In this document: positions 41,859 to 50,201 of the stretch, piece by piece
How positions within the stretch are numbered: position 1 is the first letter of the stretch
How the letters are laid out: each line of letters opens with the position of its first letter
From: Butyrivibrio sp. AE3004
GTDB taxonomy: Bacteria > Bacillota > Clostridia > Lachnospirales > Lachnospiraceae
Reading direction: 5' to 3'
NCBI RefSeq assembly: GCF_000703165.1
Contig: NZ_JNLQ01000002.1
Location: forward strand, 3,410,001-3,474,000
Length of the DNA stretch: 64,000 nucleotides
Notes under the pieces: model-generated
The model's input: only the letters and a program-made list of their open reading frames with translations
The model's database searches: none
What the model was told of the DNA's origin: nothing
Position numbers and translations under genes: made by a program

Positions 41859-43070
41859 TTGAAATTAAAGCTGGCAGTTCTCTTCGGTGGAAAAAGCACA
41901 GAGCATGAGATTTCAATTATCTCTGCCATACAGGCTATAGGTTACATCAACAAGGATAAATATGATGTGATTCCTGTTTACATGACCAAAGAGAACGATT
42001 TTTATATTGGTGAAGATATGGATAAGATCGAGGAGTATACACATATTCCCGAACTTCTTAAAAAGAGCACAAAGGTAGTTTGGATAAAAGATGGAAATAA
42101 GGTTAATCTTGTCCGCTATCCCATGAAAAAATTCGGAAATAATGTAGTTACAACTGTAGATATCGCATTTCCCATCGTTCACGGAACAAATGTAGAGGAT
42201 GGTGTTCTTACAGGATTTTTGCAGACGCTGGGACTTCCTGTAGTTGGATGTGACGTGCTTTCTTCAGCAGTAGGAATGAATAAGTACGTTATGAAAACCG
42301 TACTTAAGGATAATGGTATTTCTGTTCTTGACTGTAAGTGCTATACCTGGACCGATTATGAGGATGCAGACGCACTTATGGGAAGAATCGAGGAAGCGTT
42401 TAAATATCCTGTTATTATAAAACCCATAAATCTTGGATCCAGTATTGGAATATCAAAAGCCGGAAACAGGGAAGAACTCTCTGAGGCATTAGAGCTTGCT
42501 TTTGAATTTTCAAGAAAAATCCTTGTTGAGCCTGCTATTGTTAAATTAAAGGAAATTAACTGTTCAGTTCTTGGAGACTATGAAGAAGCAGAGGCTTCCG
42601 AGTGTGAGGAACCTATAAACTCAGATGAAATTCTTTCTTTTGAGGATAAGTATATAGGCGGTTCCGGAGCCAAGGGAGCAAAGAGTGGTGCAAAGACCGG
42701 TGGCTCTAAGGGTATGGCAAGTCTTAAGAGAAAAATTCCTGCAAACATAACGGATGAACAGAGATCTGAAGTTCGCAGAATGGCTGTGGATGCGTTTAAG
42801 TGTCTTGGATGCAGTGGCGTATCCAGAATAGATTTTATGCTGGATGAGGAAACCGGAAAAATTTATCTCAATGAGATAAACACAATACCCGGCTCACTTT
42901 CATTCTATCTGTGGGAACCTCTTGGAAAGAAGTATTCACAACTTCTTGATGATATGATAGAAATTGCAATTAAACAGGATCGAGAGAACCACAAGCTGGT
43001 ATTCTCTTTTGAGACCAACGTTCTTGAAGGAGTTAAGCTGGGTGGAGGCTCCAAGGGCAGCAAAGGCTGA
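41859..43070 (+). CDS. ddl: D-alanine--D-alanine ligase
   Basis: Joins two D-alanines for peptidoglycan. ATP-grasp protein of about 403 aa: AVLFGGKSTEHEISIIS at the N-terminus, IVHGTNVEDGVLTGFLQ, ILVEPAIVKLKEINCSV, GCSGVSRIDFMLDE and LNEINTIPGSLSFYLWE are family blocks. The start is taken as TTG 41859, with AAAGGAAG eight bases upstream; GTG 41850 overlaps that site. The flexible loop near 267-285 holds a Gly/Ser/Lys/Ala-rich insert (GSGAKGAKSGAKTGG) and the C-terminus ends in similar GGGSKGSKG, unusual for the family. Follows the MurF-like and DUF6020 genes. Confidence 0.92.
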   Translation: MKLKLAVLFGGKSTEHEISIISAIQAIGYINKDKYDVIPVYMTKENDFYIGEDMDKIEEYTHIPELLKKSTKVVWIKDGNKVNLVRYPMKKFGNNVVTTVDIAFPIVHGTNVEDGVLTGFLQTLGLPVVGCDVLSSAVGMNKYVMKTVLKDNGISVLDCKCYTWTDYEDADALMGRIEEAFKYPVIIKPINLGSSIGISKAGNREELSEALELAFEFSRKILVEPAIVKLKEINCSVLGDYEEAEASECEEPINSDEILSFEDKYIGGSGAKGAKSGAKTGGSKGMASLKRKIPANITDEQRSEVRRMAVDAFKCLGCSGVSRIDFMLDEETGKIYLNEINTIPGSLSFYLWEPLGKKYSQLLDDMIEIAIKQDRENHKLVFSFETNVLEGVKLGGGSKGSKG

Positions 43071-43090
43071 TTGCCAGCCAAATTAAGCTC

Positions 43091-43128
43091 AAAAAAATAA
43101 GGCGTTAAATTAACGCCTTATTTTTTTG
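43091..43128. terminator. Bidirectional terminator between ddl and plsC
   Basis: AAAAAAATAAGGCGTTAA and TTAACGCCTTATTTTTTT form a perfect palindrome. It contains the plsC stop codon. Confidence 0.9.
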
Positions 43129-43836
43129 ATATGTTTCCTGAATTATATTGTGACAATAGGTTTCAATGTTTTTCTTATCTTCTGGTGAAAGCTCGTTCAT
43201 ATAAATGGGTTTTCCGTACTCGAGAACAACCTTTGATCTTCTTATAAAAGGAAGATGATCCTCAAAAATCGCATTTGAATTATTGATTGTCATAGGAACA
43301 ATGGGGCATCCGGTCTTCTGTGCTATTTTAAAGCTTCCTTTATGGAACGGAAGCATTTCATCTGACCTGTTTCTTGTTCCTTCAGGATATATGGTGATTG
43401 AAATACCGTTTTTTACTTTGTCTATTGCACTTAAAATGACTTCAAGGCCCTGCCGGATATCGGATCTGTCAAGGAACAGACAATCCATATTTTTCATCCA
43501 CTGCGAAAGAACCGGTACTTTCAGGATTTCTTTTTTGGCTATATACCCGGTTAATCTCGGAACTCTTGAATAACTTAATACTATATCAAAATAGCTTCTG
43601 TGGTTGCCGACATACAAGACCGGTCTGTCGGTTGGGACATTTTCCTCTCCTATGACAGTGAGTTTTGCACCCGATAGGAATGCCACGCATCTGAAAGCCC
43701 AACTTACAATTTTCAGCGAAATACTTTTTTTGGCTTCCATATTGAACTTACCTACAACACATAACGCAAGCTGTATAAAGATGCTGCAGAATAGGAATAC
43801 AAATAAAAATAAAAAAACAAAAATAAGACGTATCAT
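43105..43836 (-). CDS. plsC: 1-acyl-sn-glycerol-3-phosphate acyltransferase
   Basis: Adds the second acyl chain in phosphatidic-acid synthesis at the membrane. 243 aa from the ATG of MIRLIFVFLF, chosen because GGAG lies eight bases upstream; earlier in-frame ATGs lack this. An N-terminal helix is followed by the acyltransferase motifs VGNHRSYFDI (HxxxxD), DCLFLDRSD, ITIYPEGTRNRSD and KTGCPIVPMTINNS. Single minus-strand gene, convergent with ddl and divergent from pyrC. Confidence 0.93.
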   Translation of the reverse strand: MIRLIFVFLFLFVFLFCSIFIQLALCVVGKFNMEAKKSISLKIVSWAFRCVAFLSGAKLTVIGEENVPTDRPVLYVGNHRSYFDIVLSYSRVPRLTGYIAKKEILKVPVLSQWMKNMDCLFLDRSDIRQGLEVILSAIDKVKNGISITIYPEGTRNRSDEMLPFHKGSFKIAQKTGCPIVPMTINNSNAIFEDHLPFIRRSKVVLEYGKPIYMNELSPEDKKNIETYCHNIIQETYQKNKALI

Positions 43837-43921
43837 GAATGAATCTCCGACTAACATATAGTATGATGTTATATTATACCACAATACGAAAATTTAAAAG
43901 AATTTAGAAAAGGAAAACAAT

Positions 43922-45328
43922 ATGCTCCTGATAAAGAATGGAAGAGTTATGGATCCGGCAAGCGGATTGGATGGCTTCAGAGATATTTTGGTCAATAACG
44001 GAAGAATAGTAAAAATTGGCTTTTGCGGGACTCTTGACGATATGGCGACTGAAGCTCTGTCTTACCTTAGCATGACAATTATTGGAGATGAGACCGGCAG
44101 ACCGGATACTGAAGGAAGTTTAAGAATAGATGAAATCGATGCGGGAGGAATGATCGTTGCACCGGGACTTGTTGATGCACATGTACATTTCAGGGATCCC
44201 GGATTTACAGAAAAAGAAGATATCATGACAGGTGCAGAGGCTGCAAAAAAAGGCGGTTTTACATCTGTGGTCATGATGGGAAATACAAATCCGCCTTTGG
44301 ATAATGCGGAAACTATAAGATATGCCCTGAGAAAAGGGGAGAAAACCGGAATAAGAGTTTTTTCATGTGCAAACATAACTAAGAAAATGGCCGGAAAAGA
44401 GCTTACTGATATGGAAGCACTCCTTAAGGAAGGTGTTGTGTTATTTACAGATGACGGTAAGCCTATTACTGATGAAAGCCTGATGAGAACAGCCTGTAAT
44501 GAGGCTGCAAAGCTTGGTAAAGTGTTAAGCCTTCATGAGGAGGATCCTTCTTTTATTTCGGAAAACGGAATTAATGCGGGAACAGTTGCTGAGGCTTTGG
44601 GAATTAAGGGCTCTTGCAGAGATGCAGAGATCGCAATGGTAAAGAGAGATATAAAGATTGCAGAGGAAACAGGAGCCGGGATTACTATACAGCATATAAG
44701 TACAAAGGAAGCGGTGGACATGATAAGGGAGGCAAGAAAGACCTGCACCGGGATTCACGCAGAGGCAACTCCTCATCATTTCACACTTACAGATAGTGCT
44801 GTAGCAGAGTTTGGCGCCATGGCAAAGATGAATCCTCCGCTTAGAAAAGAGAGCGACCGACTTGCTATTATTGAAGGGCTTGCTGACGGAACGATTGAAA
44901 CCATTGCCACAGATCACGCTCCTCATACAAAGGAAGAAAAATCAAGAGAGATTACAAAAGCACCCAGCGGAATAATTGGCCTTGAGACTTCGCTTGGACT
45001 GGGCATAAGAGAACTTGTGCATAAGGGATATATGGATTTGATGACATTATTATCTCGTATGTCCTGCCAGCCGGCAGACATTTACGACTTAATGGCATTA
45101 GTACCTGATAATGAAATAGGAAATTCTGATAAAACTGTTTACAATGAGCTTCCTGTAGGTAGAATATATGAAGGTGGCCCGGCAGACTTTGTTATTTTCA
45201 AGGAGGAAGAGACCTGGAAGGCGGAAAATTTTGCCTCTAAAGCATCTAATACCCCTTTTACAGGGCAGGAACTCCCCGGGAAAATACACTTTACAATCTG
45301 CGGTGGGAATATAGTATATCAGGGATGA
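43922..45328 (+). CDS. pyrC: Dihydroorotase
   Basis: Third step of pyrimidine synthesis, cyclising carbamoyl-aspartate. 468 aa, somewhat long: about 35 extra residues (around 35-75, LSYLSMTIIGDETGR region) lie between the first beta strands and the barrel. Zinc ligands are in LVDAHVHFRDPG (near 85), the bridging ligand region follows, histidines occur in LSLHEED and ITIQHIST, and the catalytic aspartate is in ATDHAPHTKEEK. AAAGGA precedes the ATG. First gene of pyrCKD. Confidence 0.94.
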   Translation: MLLIKNGRVMDPASGLDGFRDILVNNGRIVKIGFCGTLDDMATEALSYLSMTIIGDETGRPDTEGSLRIDEIDAGGMIVAPGLVDAHVHFRDPGFTEKEDIMTGAEAAKKGGFTSVVMMGNTNPPLDNAETIRYALRKGEKTGIRVFSCANITKKMAGKELTDMEALLKEGVVLFTDDGKPITDESLMRTACNEAAKLGKVLSLHEEDPSFISENGINAGTVAEALGIKGSCRDAEIAMVKRDIKIAEETGAGITIQHISTKEAVDMIREARKTCTGIHAEATPHHFTLTDSAVAEFGAMAKMNPPLRKESDRLAIIEGLADGTIETIATDHAPHTKEEKSREITKAPSGIIGLETSLGLGIRELVHKGYMDLMTLLSRMSCQPADIYDLMALVPDNEIGNSDKTVYNELPVGRIYEGGPADFVIFKEEETWKAENFASKASNTPFTGQELPGKIHFTICGGNIVYQG

Positions 45329-45378
45329 CAGAATAATAACCGAATTTATAGCGACTCATTTGAAAGGAAAAACGGAAG

Positions 45379-46170
45379 ATGCCAAAAAAGAAAAAAATAG
45401 CAGCAGAGGTAATTTCACAAAAAGTGCTGGCAGAAGGGATAATGGATCTCAAGCTTAAAACAGTTCTTGCAGAGGATGCAAATCCCGGTCAGTTTATAGG
45501 AATTTATCCTAAGAATAAGTCTACTTTATTGCCAAGACCAATTAGCATATGTGAATTTGATAAATCTGAACAGACACTGAGAATAGTTTACAGGATTGCC
45601 GGAAGCGGAACTGCAGAGTTTGCGCTTTACGATGATAACACTATGGTGGATATCCTTGGAATCCTGGGAAACGGATTTCCTACTGATAAAGCGGATGCAA
45701 AAGATGTTCTTATTATCGGTGGAGGAATTGGTGTACCTCCGCTTTTGGGATTATCAAAGGAACTTTTTGATAAAAAGGCAGCAAAGTCCGTTAAAATGGT
45801 CATGGGATATCGAAATGCAGATACTTTCCTTGCGGATGAGTTTAGTAAATACGGGGATCTTTATATTGCAACCGAGGACGGCAGTGTGGGAACCAAAGGC
45901 AATGTAATTGATGCCTGTAGGGAAAACGGGATTAAAGCAGATGTGATTTATGCCTGCGGACCCATGCCGATGCTTAGAGGAGTAGCTTCATATGCAAAAG
46001 AGATTTCAGCTAAAGCATATATCAGCCTTGAAGAACGTATGGCTTGCGGAGTGGGAGCTTGTCTTGGATGTGTATGTAAGACAAAAAACATTGATGAGCA
46101 CTCACATGTAAATAATGCCCGTATCTGCACGGACGGTCCTGTTTTTGATGCAGATGACCTTGAAATCTGA
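45379..46170 (+). CDS. pyrK: Dihydroorotate dehydrogenase, electron-transfer subunit
   Basis: 263-aa FAD and 2Fe-2S subunit that lets class 1B dihydroorotate dehydrogenase pass electrons to NAD+. LLPRPISICEFD binds FAD, IIGGGIGVPPLLGL and the following GYRNADTFL the NAD side, and ACGVGACLGCVCKT plus a later ARICTDGPVF supply the four cluster cysteines. It starts 50 bp after pyrC with AAAGGAAA upstream and a spacing of 66 bp to pyrD. Confidence 0.95.
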   Translation: MPKKKKIAAEVISQKVLAEGIMDLKLKTVLAEDANPGQFIGIYPKNKSTLLPRPISICEFDKSEQTLRIVYRIAGSGTAEFALYDDNTMVDILGILGNGFPTDKADAKDVLIIGGGIGVPPLLGLSKELFDKKAAKSVKMVMGYRNADTFLADEFSKYGDLYIATEDGSVGTKGNVIDACRENGIKADVIYACGPMPMLRGVASYAKEISAKAYISLEERMACGVGACLGCVCKTKNIDEHSHVNNARICTDGPVFDADDLEI

Positions 46171-46236
46171 GCTTGAATTAATTCTGAAAAATAAAAAAGT
46201 ACAGTTGCAATATATAGATGAGGTGAGAAAAGTATA

Positions 46237-47142
46237 ATGAATACATCAGTAAATATAGCAGGAGTTGAGTTCAAGAATCCGGTAATGACTGCATCGGGCA
46301 CCTTTGGATCGGGAATGGAATATTCGGAATTCGTTGATTTAAACAGGCTTGGAGCGGTAGTTACAAAGGGCGTTGCCAATGTTCCGTGGCCGGGAAACCC
46401 AACACCAAGAGTAGCTGAAGTTTACGGGGGAATGCTAAATGCCATAGGTCTGCAAAATCCCGGAATTGATGTGATGATAGAGAGGGATTTGCCTTTTTTA
46501 AAGGATTATGACACAAAGGTAATTGTAAATGTTTGCGGAAAAAGCACACAGGATTATGTTGATGTTGTAGAGCGCCTTTCAGATGAAGATTCTGTTCATA
46601 TGCTTGAAATCAATGTATCATGCCCTAACGTTAAGGAGGGAGGGATTGCTTTCGGACAAAATCCGGATGCCCTTTATGATATTACAAAAGAAATTAAGAA
46701 ACATGCAAAACAACCAATAATAATGAAATTAAGTCCGAATGTTACCAGTATATCAGAGATGGCAAAAGCGGCAGAAGCAGCGGGATCAGATGCCATTTCT
46801 CTGATCAATACAATAACCGGAATGAAAATAGATATTTATAAGAAGACCTTTGCTATAGCAAATAAGACAGGGGGACTTTCAGGTCCTGCCATAAAGCCTG
46901 TTGCAGTCAGAATGGTTTATGAAGCATCTCGCGCTGTCAAGATTCCGATAATAGGCATGGGAGGCATTTGTGGCGCAGAGGATGCAATAGAATTTATGCT
47001 TGCAGGTGCTACTGCTGTTGCAGTGGGTGCCATGAACTTCCATGACCCCTATGCAACAATAAATACAATAGAAGGAATAGAGCGTTACTTAAGTGAACAG
47101 GGAATAGAGGATATCAATGATATTATAGGAGCAGTAAAATAA
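46237..47142 (+). CDS. pyrD: Dihydroorotate dehydrogenase, catalytic subunit (class 1B)
   Basis: Oxidises dihydroorotate to orotate with FMN. 301 aa. NPVMTASGTFGSGMEY at the N-terminus, MLEINVSCPNVKEGGIAFGQ with the class 1 catalytic cysteine (VSCPN), IIMKLSPNVTSI, SLINTITGMKIDI and IPIIGMGGICGAEDAIEF (FMN phosphate site) are all standard. GAGGTG precedes the ATG. It ends two bases from the convergent YwiB-like gene, with no terminator visible. Confidence 0.96.
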   Translation: MNTSVNIAGVEFKNPVMTASGTFGSGMEYSEFVDLNRLGAVVTKGVANVPWPGNPTPRVAEVYGGMLNAIGLQNPGIDVMIERDLPFLKDYDTKVIVNVCGKSTQDYVDVVERLSDEDSVHMLEINVSCPNVKEGGIAFGQNPDALYDITKEIKKHAKQPIIMKLSPNVTSISEMAKAAEAAGSDAISLINTITGMKIDIYKKTFAIANKTGGLSGPAIKPVAVRMVYEASRAVKIPIIGMGGICGAEDAIEFMLAGATAVAVGAMNFHDPYATINTIEGIERYLSEQGIEDINDIIGAVK

Positions 47143-47144
47143 TA

Positions 47145-47591
47145 TTACTCGAAAGTAAACGATATCCTTACTTTTGAATCCGAAATTTTATCGCCGTCCA
47201 TTTGCAGTTCATACTGTACATGGGCGGTTATTTTTTTTGGAGATATTTCTACCATGAGATTACGTGTTATAGCTGTCATTTTCATAAGACCATAGGGAGT
47301 TTGGTAATCGGTGTCCCAGGCTTCACCTAACCTGAAAAGAAGATCAGAATTTATGTCACCTGTTTGTACCATTCGAAGATACCCTTCACCTATTTCAAGT
47401 CTGTGGGTAGTTACGGAAGATGCTTTTGGTGAACCGGATCTGTGATCGTCTTCACTATCCATCCTGTCAGTGTATGTGATTATGTAATTTAACCCATCCT
47501 GCTCACAGAAAGCGTTTTGTAAATTCTTTATAATTTGTGGTTTTCCGTCTCCGTGATCATGAGCTCCGATAATTTTTACTGTTCCGTTCAT
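47145..47591 (-). CDS. DUF1934 (YwiB-like) beta-barrel protein
   Basis: 148 aa. YLRMVQTGDINSDLLFRLGE and TPYGLMKMTAITRNL with KKITAHVQYELQMDGDKIS fit the DUF1934 lipocalin-like barrel found in Firmicutes (B. subtilis YwiB). Function unknown; ligand binding is presumed from the fold. Start placed at MNGTVKIIG because GAGG is six bases upstream; an ATG four codons earlier overlaps that site. It follows ispE after 33 bp on the same strand. Confidence 0.82.
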   Translation of the reverse strand: MNGTVKIIGAHDHGDGKPQIIKNLQNAFCEQDGLNYIITYTDRMDSEDDHRSGSPKASSVTTHRLEIGEGYLRMVQTGDINSDLLFRLGEAWDTDYQTPYGLMKMTAITRNLMVEISPKKITAHVQYELQMDGDKISDSKVRISFTFE

Positions 47592-47624
47592 ATATGTCCT
47601 CAATGTTGTATTTTTATGTTTTGA

Positions 47625-48488
47625 TCACAAGGGTTTGGTAATGAAGAGCTCGGGGCTTATACCTCTGCTTCTAAGTTCCTTTACTGCGTTTTCAGCATTT
47701 GTCAGAGCCTTGTTTTCAAATATACCGAAAACTGTGGGGCCGCTACCGCTCATGCGTGCTCCCATAGCACCATTTGCCAGAAGAATTTGGCGAATTTCCT
47801 CAATCACAGGATATCTGCCTGCTGTTATCGGCTCAAGTACATTACCAAGTCTGTCAGTGATTCCCTTGAGATCATGTGCTTCTATGGCCTTTTGAATTCC
47901 ATCTATATCCGGGTGGTCTTCAATAGGAGCCGAATCAAGAGTTGTGTATGCCCAGGCTGTGGAAACATCAAGCTGCGGCTTAGCTATTACAATATGGCAT
48001 GAGGGCATATCGCGTAAGGGTGTCAGCTCTTCTCCAATGCCTTCGGAAAGAGCAGTTCCGCCCTTGATACAATAAGGGATATCAGCACCTTTTTTTACAG
48101 CAAGACTGCATAGCTCCTCTGTACTCAGATTGAGATTCCATAATTCGTTCAAAGCAATATATGTAGCTGCTGCGTCAGTACTTCCACCTGCCATTCCGGC
48201 AGCCATGGGAATATGCTTTTCCAAATGAATCGTAACTCCCTTTTGAGGAATGTTGCAGTGAGTTTTTAGCTGATCGGCAGCCTTCCATATAAGATTATGC
48301 TCGTCAGTAGGAATTCTGGGATCTGTAGCTGTAATTACGATATTATTATCATCTCTTTCGGTAAAGCTAAGTTCATCGTACAGATCAATGCTCTGCATGA
48401 TCATTCTTACAAGATGATAACCATCATCTCTTCTTCCGATCACGTCAAGCCCAAGGTTGATTTTTGCATATGCTTTTCTAGTTATCAA
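47625..48488 (-). CDS. ispE: 4-diphosphocytidyl-2-C-methyl-D-erythritol kinase
   Basis: GHMP kinase of the MEP isoprenoid pathway. 287 aa. KAYAKINLGLDVIGRRDDGYH begins the family block (shown here partly), PMAAGMAGGSTDAAAT is the ATP-binding loop, and MGARMSGSGPTVFGIF is the C-terminal GHMP motif. The start is TTG with GGAGG eight bases upstream. Transcribed leftwards with the YwiB-like gene. Confidence 0.95.
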   Translation of the reverse strand: MITRKAYAKINLGLDVIGRRDDGYHLVRMIMQSIDLYDELSFTERDDNNIVITATDPRIPTDEHNLIWKAADQLKTHCNIPQKGVTIHLEKHIPMAAGMAGGSTDAAATYIALNELWNLNLSTEELCSLAVKKGADIPYCIKGGTALSEGIGEELTPLRDMPSCHIVIAKPQLDVSTAWAYTTLDSAPIEDHPDIDGIQKAIEAHDLKGITDRLGNVLEPITAGRYPVIEEIRQILLANGAMGARMSGSGPTVFGIFENKALTNAENAVKELRSRGISPELFITKPL

Positions 48489-48692
48489 AAATATATCCTC
48501 CGAAAAGTGAAATTAAAAACAGGATACAAAAAGTTCCTTTATGCGGTGTTTTTCGCTGTTTGTATAATAGCACAAAATAAGTGAAATGAATAAAAAAGGT
48601 TCGCTTTATAAATTATTTATAACTACCTGTCAAAGGCTTAAAGCAAGAATAAATTTAATATAATTTTAATTGAAAAGAATAAGAAAAATACT

Positions 48693-48719
48693 TAATGTTA
48701 AATTGAAAACAGTCGATAA
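48693..48719 (+). promoter_or_regulatory. Sigma-28 (SigD/FliA)-like promoter
   Basis: TAATGTTA, an 11-bp spacer, then GTCGATAA, compared with the consensus TAAAGTTT-N11-GCCGATAA. Expected start near 48727. The rest of 48489-48802 has no gene. Confidence 0.6.
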
Positions 48720-48802
48720 ATAAGATGAGTAATACTGTAAGTATGCCATGGCATACCAAGTCGTATCGGCGTCAGATAATTTGGCGTAGAAAAGGAGTTC
48801 AT

Positions 48803-49450
48803 ATGGGCGTAAACGGAGTTACAGGTTTAGACCAGACCACCACGTATTACGAGCCGACAACGACCGCAAAAGCCACAGAAGCTACATCTGAAGATAAGAC
48901 GGCAAAAACCGCTGAAACAGCGAAGACTGAGAAGGCTGCGGTATATGAAAAGTCGGATAATATCGGTGCTTTAGGATCTACAAACAAGACCTACAAGAAG
49001 AATGAAGCTGTTGTAAATATGCTAAAGAGAGATCTGGAGGATAGACAGAATCAGCTGAAGGATATTGTATCCCAGATGATGTCAAAGCAGGGGGTAGCAA
49101 TAGGAAAGGCTGATGATATCTGGTCATTCCTTGCAAAAGGCGACTTTACTATTGATGAGGCAGCTAAGAAAAAAGCGCAGGAAGAAATTTCTGAGGACGG
49201 ATATTGGGGAGTTAAGCAGACTTCACAACGTATTCTGGATTTTGCTAATGCGCTTACAGACGGAGATCCCGATCAGATTGAAAAAATGCGTTCAGCTTTT
49301 GAGAAAGGGTTTAAGGAAGCCACAAAGACATGGGGAAAGGAACTTCCCGATATTTCAAAACAGACCTATGATGCTGTTATGAAAGGCTTTGATGATATGG
49401 CGCAGAAGAACAATAATACTACTGCTGCAGAGGAAATTCCGGAAGGCTGA
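48803..49450 (+). CDS. Unknown protein, possibly motility-associated
   Basis: 215 aa, no signal peptide or membrane segment. The first 60 residues are Thr/Ala/Glu/Lys-rich and look unstructured; the rest is helical (NMLKRDLEDRQNQLKDIVSQ, then QTSQRILDFANALTDGD and IEKMRSAFEKGFKEATKTWG). I do not recognise a named domain. ATG 48803 has AAAGGAG five bases upstream, while the ATG at 48725 coincides with the predicted transcription start and has none. The sigma-28-like promoter suggests co-expression with flagellar genes. Similar uncharacterised proteins occur, as far as I recall, in motile Lachnospiraceae. Confidence 0.7.
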   Translation: MGVNGVTGLDQTTTYYEPTTTAKATEATSEDKTAKTAETAKTEKAAVYEKSDNIGALGSTNKTYKKNEAVVNMLKRDLEDRQNQLKDIVSQMMSKQGVAIGKADDIWSFLAKGDFTIDEAAKKKAQEEISEDGYWGVKQTSQRILDFANALTDGDPDQIEKMRSAFEKGFKEATKTWGKELPDISKQTYDAVMKGFDDMAQKNNNTTAAEEIPEG

Positions 49451-49481
49451 AAATGATTTTTCAGTATTAAGACAAAAAATA

Positions 49482-49528
49482 AAACCTCTTTCTCTGGTGA
49501 TGTACAGACCAGAGAAGGAGGTCTTTTA
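49482..49528. terminator. Bidirectional terminator
   Basis: ACCTCTTTCTCTGGT pairs with ACCAGAGAAGGAGGT (one G-U), flanked by AAAATAAA and CTTTTAAA, between convergent genes. Confidence 0.85.
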
Positions 49529-49548
49529 AATGTTATTTATAATTTAAA

Positions 49549-50022
49549 TTATTTAACAGGCTTTGCTCCTGCTTTTTCCTGAGCTTTGGAAACAAGATTT
49601 TTCCAGAAGCCTTTCTTTTCTTCAACAACTGCATTGCCGCCGCGGATTCCTCTTACGGAAAGAACATAAATGCCGCTGACTTCAGCTTTTACTTCCTTTT
49701 TAACAGGAACGGAATCAAAAATTTTCTCATCACAAACAAGATTCATGATCTGAGGACCAACCTTAACCTTGAGGATAGGAAGTTTGGAACGACGAAGAAG
49801 CTTAGGTGTATTCTCCAATACGGCGGAAGGGAGACCTGCTTCATTGATCTTCATCCTCTTTTTGTCAATGATAAGCATTGATACGCTCTGCTTCATGGCT
49901 TCCATCTGAGCCTGCTGTTCTTCCTGGCGTTTTTGTGCTTTTTTTCCAAGGATTGTCAATACGACAAGTGCAATTATCAGTATAACTAAGATTACTAAAA
50001 ATACGATTAATACCGGATTCAA
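49549..50022 (-). CDS. Membrane-anchored protein of unknown function
   Basis: 157 aa. One N-terminal transmembrane helix (VLIVFLVILVILIIALVVL) is followed by a short coiled coil (KKAQKRQEEQQAQMEAMKQS) and a probable beta-rich cytoplasmic domain with KLPILKVKVGPQIMNLVCD. The C-terminus is basic. The start is TTG with GGAGG seven bases upstream. Single gene between two terminator-bounded units. No named family recognised. Confidence 0.72.
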   Translation of the reverse strand: MNPVLIVFLVILVILIIALVVLTILGKKAQKRQEEQQAQMEAMKQSVSMLIIDKKRMKINEAGLPSAVLENTPKLLRRSKLPILKVKVGPQIMNLVCDEKIFDSVPVKKEVKAEVSGIYVLSVRGIRGGNAVVEEKKGFWKNLVSKAQEKAGAKPVK

Positions 50023-50201
50023 AACATTCCTCCAAATTCTAAAACTAAAGATTTACTACTCCATAAAAATTGCCGTGCAGAATGTATTTTAACATTGAAT
50101 TGAGATAGAGGCAACAAAATACTTTAACATAAGTAGAAACTGTGCTAGTATAAAAAAAGTTTATTTTTTTAAATAGAAGTTATACTAAGGAGTAAATATT
50201 T

